Source of the DNA: Thiocapsa roseopersicina
GTDB taxonomy: Bacteria > Pseudomonadota > Gammaproteobacteria > Chromatiales > Chromatiaceae
NCBI RefSeq assembly: GCF_900106925.1
Contig: NZ_FNNZ01000002.1
Span: forward strand, 1-64,000
Reading direction: 5' to 3'
Length of the DNA stretch: 64,000 bases
Each line of letters starts with the position of its first letter. Position 1 is the stretch's first letter. Shown here piece after piece: positions 61,129-64,000 of the stretch. Below the pieces are notes generated by a model that was not told where the DNA came from, did not search any database, and was given only the letters and a program-made list of their open reading frames with translations. Position numbers and translations under genes: made by a program.

Positions 61129-62244
61129 TCAATGCCTTGCGAGAATGCTCAGGCGAGCCTGGAGCGGGTCGACGACGGGGGTCAGCTTCCGGCGCATGAG
61201 GCTGCCGAGGACGCTGGGATCGAGCGCGACGGCGCGGATGAGTCCATAACCGACACCCGATAGGACGCGCATGGCGGCGACGTCCGGGGCCATCTCGGGG
61301 AGCTCGCCAAGCAGCCGTGCCGTGTCCGAATCCGGGCTGGTTGGTGTTGCGAAGCACTCGGCCTCCGCGATCAGATCCGCGAGCGGAAGGTCAGGATCCC
61401 CCTCCGGGCGCAGCGCACCGAAGTAGTCTCTCAGCAGATCGAAGGTCGCTGTCACCACGTCCTGACTGGGCGGCTTGGACAACACGGTTGCGACCGTCGC
61501 GAGGAATGCCTGTCCGGGCGAGGAAAAGACCCGACCGAGCAGCCGGGCGCACGGGTTGCCCGCCCCGGCGAGCGCAACGATCGGCTCGGGAAGCGCACGT
61601 GCCGCTACGCCTCCCGCTCCCGGTAGGTCGTCCGGAACGGCCTGCAGGAAACCGACGAGATAGACCTGCTTGCGCGCGGCCTTCTTCCAGAGGTCGTCCC
61701 GCCGGTCCGCGTCGACGAGGCCGGTCTGGAGGATCAGACGGATCGACTCGGTTATCGTGTCGCTCTCGGTTTCGAAGGGGAGATAGTCGATGAGATAGTC
61801 CACCAGGATCCGTCCCATGGCACCCGCGACGATCGCCGGATTGCCCAACATGCGCCGGGCATTCTCCGCATCCTCCATGGCCCACCAGGCGCGCCGAGCC
61901 AGCTCGTCGGTGAGTCCGGGCGAGCAGACGGCCGCCACGACCGCCTCCGGCTCGCCGAGCAGGAGCAATTGCTCCAGGCTCTCGTCGCGCATCTGGCCCA
62001 TGCGGGTCCAACGGCGCAGATAGATGGGGTAACCGCCGGGCGAGCCCAGGACGTGACCCGAGATGAGCTCTTTGACGCCCCGAAGATACTGATCCGGACG
62101 TGTGTTGGGGTTGAGGCGAATCGTCGCCTCGCCCTGCGGACCGAGACCGTAGACGATCAGCTTGGATTCATCGATGCGGATGGCTTGCGGGCGATTGGCC
62201 AGCAGCACGTTCAGCCGGAAGCTGTCTTCGTTGCTGAGATCCAT
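61129..62244 (-). CDS. dsrS: DsrS, cytoplasmic protein of the sulfur-oxidation dsr operon
   Basis: 371-residue soluble, helix-rich protein beginning MDLSNEDSFRLNVLLANRPQ. I assign it as DsrS because it follows dsrN and dsrR in the order known from Allochromatium vinosum (dsr...N-R-S) and is of the size I remember; its own sequence has no catalytic motif I know. The protein looks like alpha-helical repeats with Pro and Gly breaks. It starts 21 bases after dsrR. Biochemical role in stored-sulfur oxidation is not established. No hairpin terminator is clear after its stop (60985-61128 is A/T-rich then unremarkable). Confidence 0.82.
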   Translation of the reverse strand: MDLSNEDSFRLNVLLANRPQAIRIDESKLIVYGLGPQGEATIRLNPNTRPDQYLRGVKELISGHVLGSPGGYPIYLRRWTRMGQMRDESLEQLLLLGEPEAVVAAVCSPGLTDELARRAWWAMEDAENARRMLGNPAIVAGAMGRILVDYLIDYLPFETESDTITESIRLILQTGLVDADRRDDLWKKAARKQVYLVGFLQAVPDDLPGAGGVAARALPEPIVALAGAGNPCARLLGRVFSSPGQAFLATVATVLSKPPSQDVVTATFDLLRDYFGALRPEGDPDLPLADLIAEAECFATPTSPDSDTARLLGELPEMAPDVAAMRVLSGVGYGLIRAVALDPSVLGSLMRRKLTPVVDPLQARLSILARH

Positions 62245-62265
62245 GCCGATTCGCTCCGACCCGGA

Positions 62266-62580
62266 TCAAACCTCGGTGGGCGGCTTGTAGTGCGGATCCT
62301 TCGGATTCATGAAGATAAAGCTGAACTGACCCGGCTCCATCTCCACATAATCCATCGTCGTTTCGTCGAGCAGCGGGACCTGCTCGGGGGCCATGACGAT
62401 ATCCACGCCCTCGCAGGTCATGCGGATATCGTCCTCGGTCGGCTCGTCGAACCCGATCCGATAGTCGATCGCCCCGTCCGGCATTTGAAACGCGGCCAAC
62501 CTCAAGGACATGCCCTCGGTGCCGCCTTGCTGCGCGGCCTTGAGCACCTGATCGGCCGCTGCTGTCGTGAGTTTGAACAT
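62266..62580 (-). CDS. dsrR: DsrR, IscA-like protein without cysteine ligands
   Basis: 104-residue A-type carrier-like protein: MFKLTTAAADQVLKAA, then MSLRLAAFQMPDGAIDYRIGF and DIVMAPEQVPLLDETTMDYVE follow the IscA fold. No cysteine at all is present, so it cannot bind iron or Fe-S like IscA; this is the known hallmark of DsrR, reported to affect dsr expression in A. vinosum rather than Fe-S assembly. It lies between dsrN and dsrS. The ATG at 62580 follows 167 bases after dsrN, a gap long enough to hold a leader structure or second promoter. Confidence 0.92.
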   Translation of the reverse strand: MFKLTTAAADQVLKAAQQGGTEGMSLRLAAFQMPDGAIDYRIGFDEPTEDDIRMTCEGVDIVMAPEQVPLLDETTMDYVEMEPGQFSFIFMNPKDPHYKPPTEV

Positions 62581-62747
62581 CTGAAACCTATTATCCCGTT
62601 GAGTGTTCGCATGACATGCGTCCGATCGGCTCTGCTCCAAACCCGGTTTTCGGAGCGATCTGCATTGCTTCAAGCGAGTGCTCCGCGGGTCGCGGGCCCA
62701 CCGAACGTTCAGTCGGTGCGGCTTGCAACCTCGACTCCCGCCGATCC
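62581..62747. other. Gap inside the dsr operon (dsrN to dsrR)
   Basis: 167 bases without a gene, unusually long for this operon. I see no strong hairpin by eye. Because DsrR has been linked to control of dsr expression, an internal leader here would be a sensible place to look. Confidence 0.4.
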
Positions 62748-64000
62748 TCAACCGCCGAGACAGCGCCGAATATGCTCGACGAAGCGACCTGCCCACCGGA
62801 CGCCGCCCACGTCCCTGAGGTGACTGTAACAGGCCAGCAGATGACCTTGAACAACCCCGTCATGTGCGCCGTCGATTCCCACACCTCGCAGCACATCATA
62901 ACCGTACCGCCAAGAGGGGTCAGGCGCGACGACCGAGGAATGGTGAAACTCATGTGCGGGGATCTCGCAAGCAGCCCCGCCGGCCGCATCCGGCCACGGG
63001 AAGTCCGAGGTCTCGCGAAGCCGCACATAGCCGCGCCCCTGCGGTCGGGAATGCATCCGGACCTCGGCCTTGAGCGCGCCCACCATCTCGCGCCGCTCGC
63101 CGTTCCAGCCGATCGCCTCGCACAGATACATCAGCCCGCCGCATTCGGCGTAGACGGGGCCACCGCGGGCGATGAAGTCCGCGATCTGCTCGCGCATCCC
63201 GCGGTTCGCCTCCAGCTCGGCCATGCGGCACTCGGGGAACCCGCCGCCGATGTAGAGTGCATCGACCGACGCAAGCTCGCGATCGGCGAGCGGGCTGATC
63301 TCGACCAACTCGGCGCCCGCTGCGGCAAGGGCACGCAGATCGTCCGGATAATAGAATCCGAAGGCCGCGTCACGCGCAACTCCGATGCGCACGACATCCC
63401 CGGCCGGTACACGGATCAACGGCGAGGGCGCAGGTGACGGCGGGCGCGGCACGCCCTCGGCGATGGCGAGCAGCCGGCTCAGGTCGACCTGCTCGGCGAC
63501 ACGCCCCCGGATGCGGTCGATCCATGCCTCGGCGGCCTCCGCCTCGTTGCTCGGCATGAGCCCCAAGTGGCGCTCGGCGATCTCGATCTCGTCGTCGCGA
63601 TGCATCACGCCGAGCACAGGCAGATCCGTATAGTGCTCCAGCGCGGCGATCAGATTGCAGGCGTGGCGCGTCCCGCCGACCTTGTTGAGGACCACGCCGG
63701 CAAGGTTCAGCTCGGGGTCGAAGGCCTGGTAACCGAGCAGAAGGGGAACGATGCCGCGCCCCATGCCGTGAGCGTTGATCACCAAGACGACCGGTGCCCC
63801 CAGGAGTTTGGCGAGCTCGGCGTTGCTGTTGGAGCCTGCCGGATCGATGCTGTCGAAAAGGCCGACATTGCCCTCGATCAGCCCGAGATCCGCCGTGTCG
63901 AGCTCGTGCGCGAAGGCGTCGAGGATCTCCGCGCGCCCCATAGTATGGAAATCGAGGTTGTAGCAGGACCGCGAGCAGGCCTCCGTCAACCACAACGGGT
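62748..64000 (-). CDS. dsrN: DsrN, siroheme amidase (cobyrinate a,c-diamide synthase-like), 5' end outside window
   Basis: C-terminal 417 residues of a CbiA-type glutamine amidotransferase; in sulfur oxidisers DsrN is thought to amidate siroheme for reverse dissimilatory sulfite reductase. The first visible residues (PLWLTEACSRSCYNLDFHTM) are inside the N-terminal ATP-binding domain, so the P-loop is cut off. Next come VIEG-like LIEGNVGLFD, the NLAGVVLNKVGG block, and the C-terminal GATase domain with GGGFPE, catalytic Cys in YAECGGLMYL and His in EFHHSS. dsrR and dsrS follow in the known order. A vitamin B12 CbiA is excluded mainly by this context. Confidence 0.92.
   Translation of the reverse strand, partial: PLWLTEACSRSCYNLDFHTMGRAEILDAFAHELDTADLGLIEGNVGLFDSIDPAGSNSNAELAKLLGAPVVLVINAHGMGRGIVPLLLGYQAFDPELNLAGVVLNKVGGTRHACNLIAALEHYTDLPVLGVMHRDDEIEIAERHLGLMPSNEAEAAEAWIDRIRGRVAEQVDLSRLLAIAEGVPRPPSPAPSPLIRVPAGDVVRIGVARDAAFGFYYPDDLRALAAAGAELVEISPLADRELASVDALYIGGGFPECRMAELEANRGMREQIADFIARGGPVYAECGGLMYLCEAIGWNGERREMVGALKAEVRMHSRPQGRGYVRLRETSDFPWPDAAGGAACEIPAHEFHHSSVVAPDPSWRYGYDVLRGVGIDGAHDGVVQGHLLACYSHLRDVGGVRWAGRFVEHIRRCLGG

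Overview
The window is GC-rich (roughly two thirds G+C by eye) and reads as chromosome of a purple sulfur gammaproteobacterium of the Chromatiaceae (Thiocapsa/Thiocystis-like; the genus is inference). The best evidence is at the right edge: on the minus strand, dsrN (cut by the window end), dsrR and dsrS form the distal end of the dsr operon that oxidises stored sulfur in phototrophic sulfur oxidisers. Most other genes (rne/rluC/HAD/sppA block, hrpA, thyA, gpmI, glgC) are ordinary gammaproteobacterial core genes. I saw no tRNA, rRNA or CRISPR array.

Layout. 1-1641: end of a two-component system (kinase cut at the left edge, OmpR-type regulator). 2113-5640: a 1175-residue protein I read as PPi-type PEP carboxykinase. 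6335-9794: SHOCT protein, cardiolipin synthase and a retropepsin-like protease. 10197-17739: SLC13 permease with TrkA-C domains, an AAA ATPase with an N-terminal zinc-ribbon-like segment, and a UrtA-like binding protein overlapping a membrane GGDEF/EAL protein. 17819-22885: RND efflux pair and divergent TetR regulator. 23147-25581: PhoPQ-related secreted hydrolase and two small exported proteins. 25641-30366: a VapBC-type pair overlapping hrpA. 30455-32467: REC-REC-degenerate GGDEF-degenerate EAL protein. 32615-39590: sppA, HAD phosphatase and rluC, divergent from rne. 39880-43623: overlapping sulfotransferase, GT4 glycosyltransferase and DUF2334 deacetylase, then a convergent LMW tyrosine phosphatase. 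43798-51249: SPOR-domain protein and a complete sucrose cluster (sucrose-phosphate synthase, sucrose phosphatase, fructokinase, amylosucrase). 51246-54463: small accessory island (broken Uma2 gene, possible integrase remnant, DUF6399-type transposase, PIN toxin with a 57-residue partner). 54672-60926: sohB, gpmI-thyA, glgC, SDR, DUF2061. 61129-64000: dsrS, dsrR, dsrN.

How it fits together: sucrose made by SPS/SPP can serve as a compatible solute, amylosucrase can turn it into glucan plus fructose, fructokinase recovers the fructose, and glgC nearby supplies ADP-glucose for glycogen. PPi-PEPCK would link pyrophosphate to C4/C3 carbon flow, and dsrNRS belongs to sulfur-based electron supply.

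The most unusual signal is not a gene. Eleven intergenic elements, mostly 82-88 bp, carry 10-12 bp terminal inverted repeats of the type TTAAACCGCG(C/T)C...G(A/G)CGCGGTTTAA. Several are so tightly fitted to genes that their ends provide the stop codons of flanking genes, in two cases of both convergent neighbours. They look like a dispersed MITE/REP-like family that also works as a terminator.
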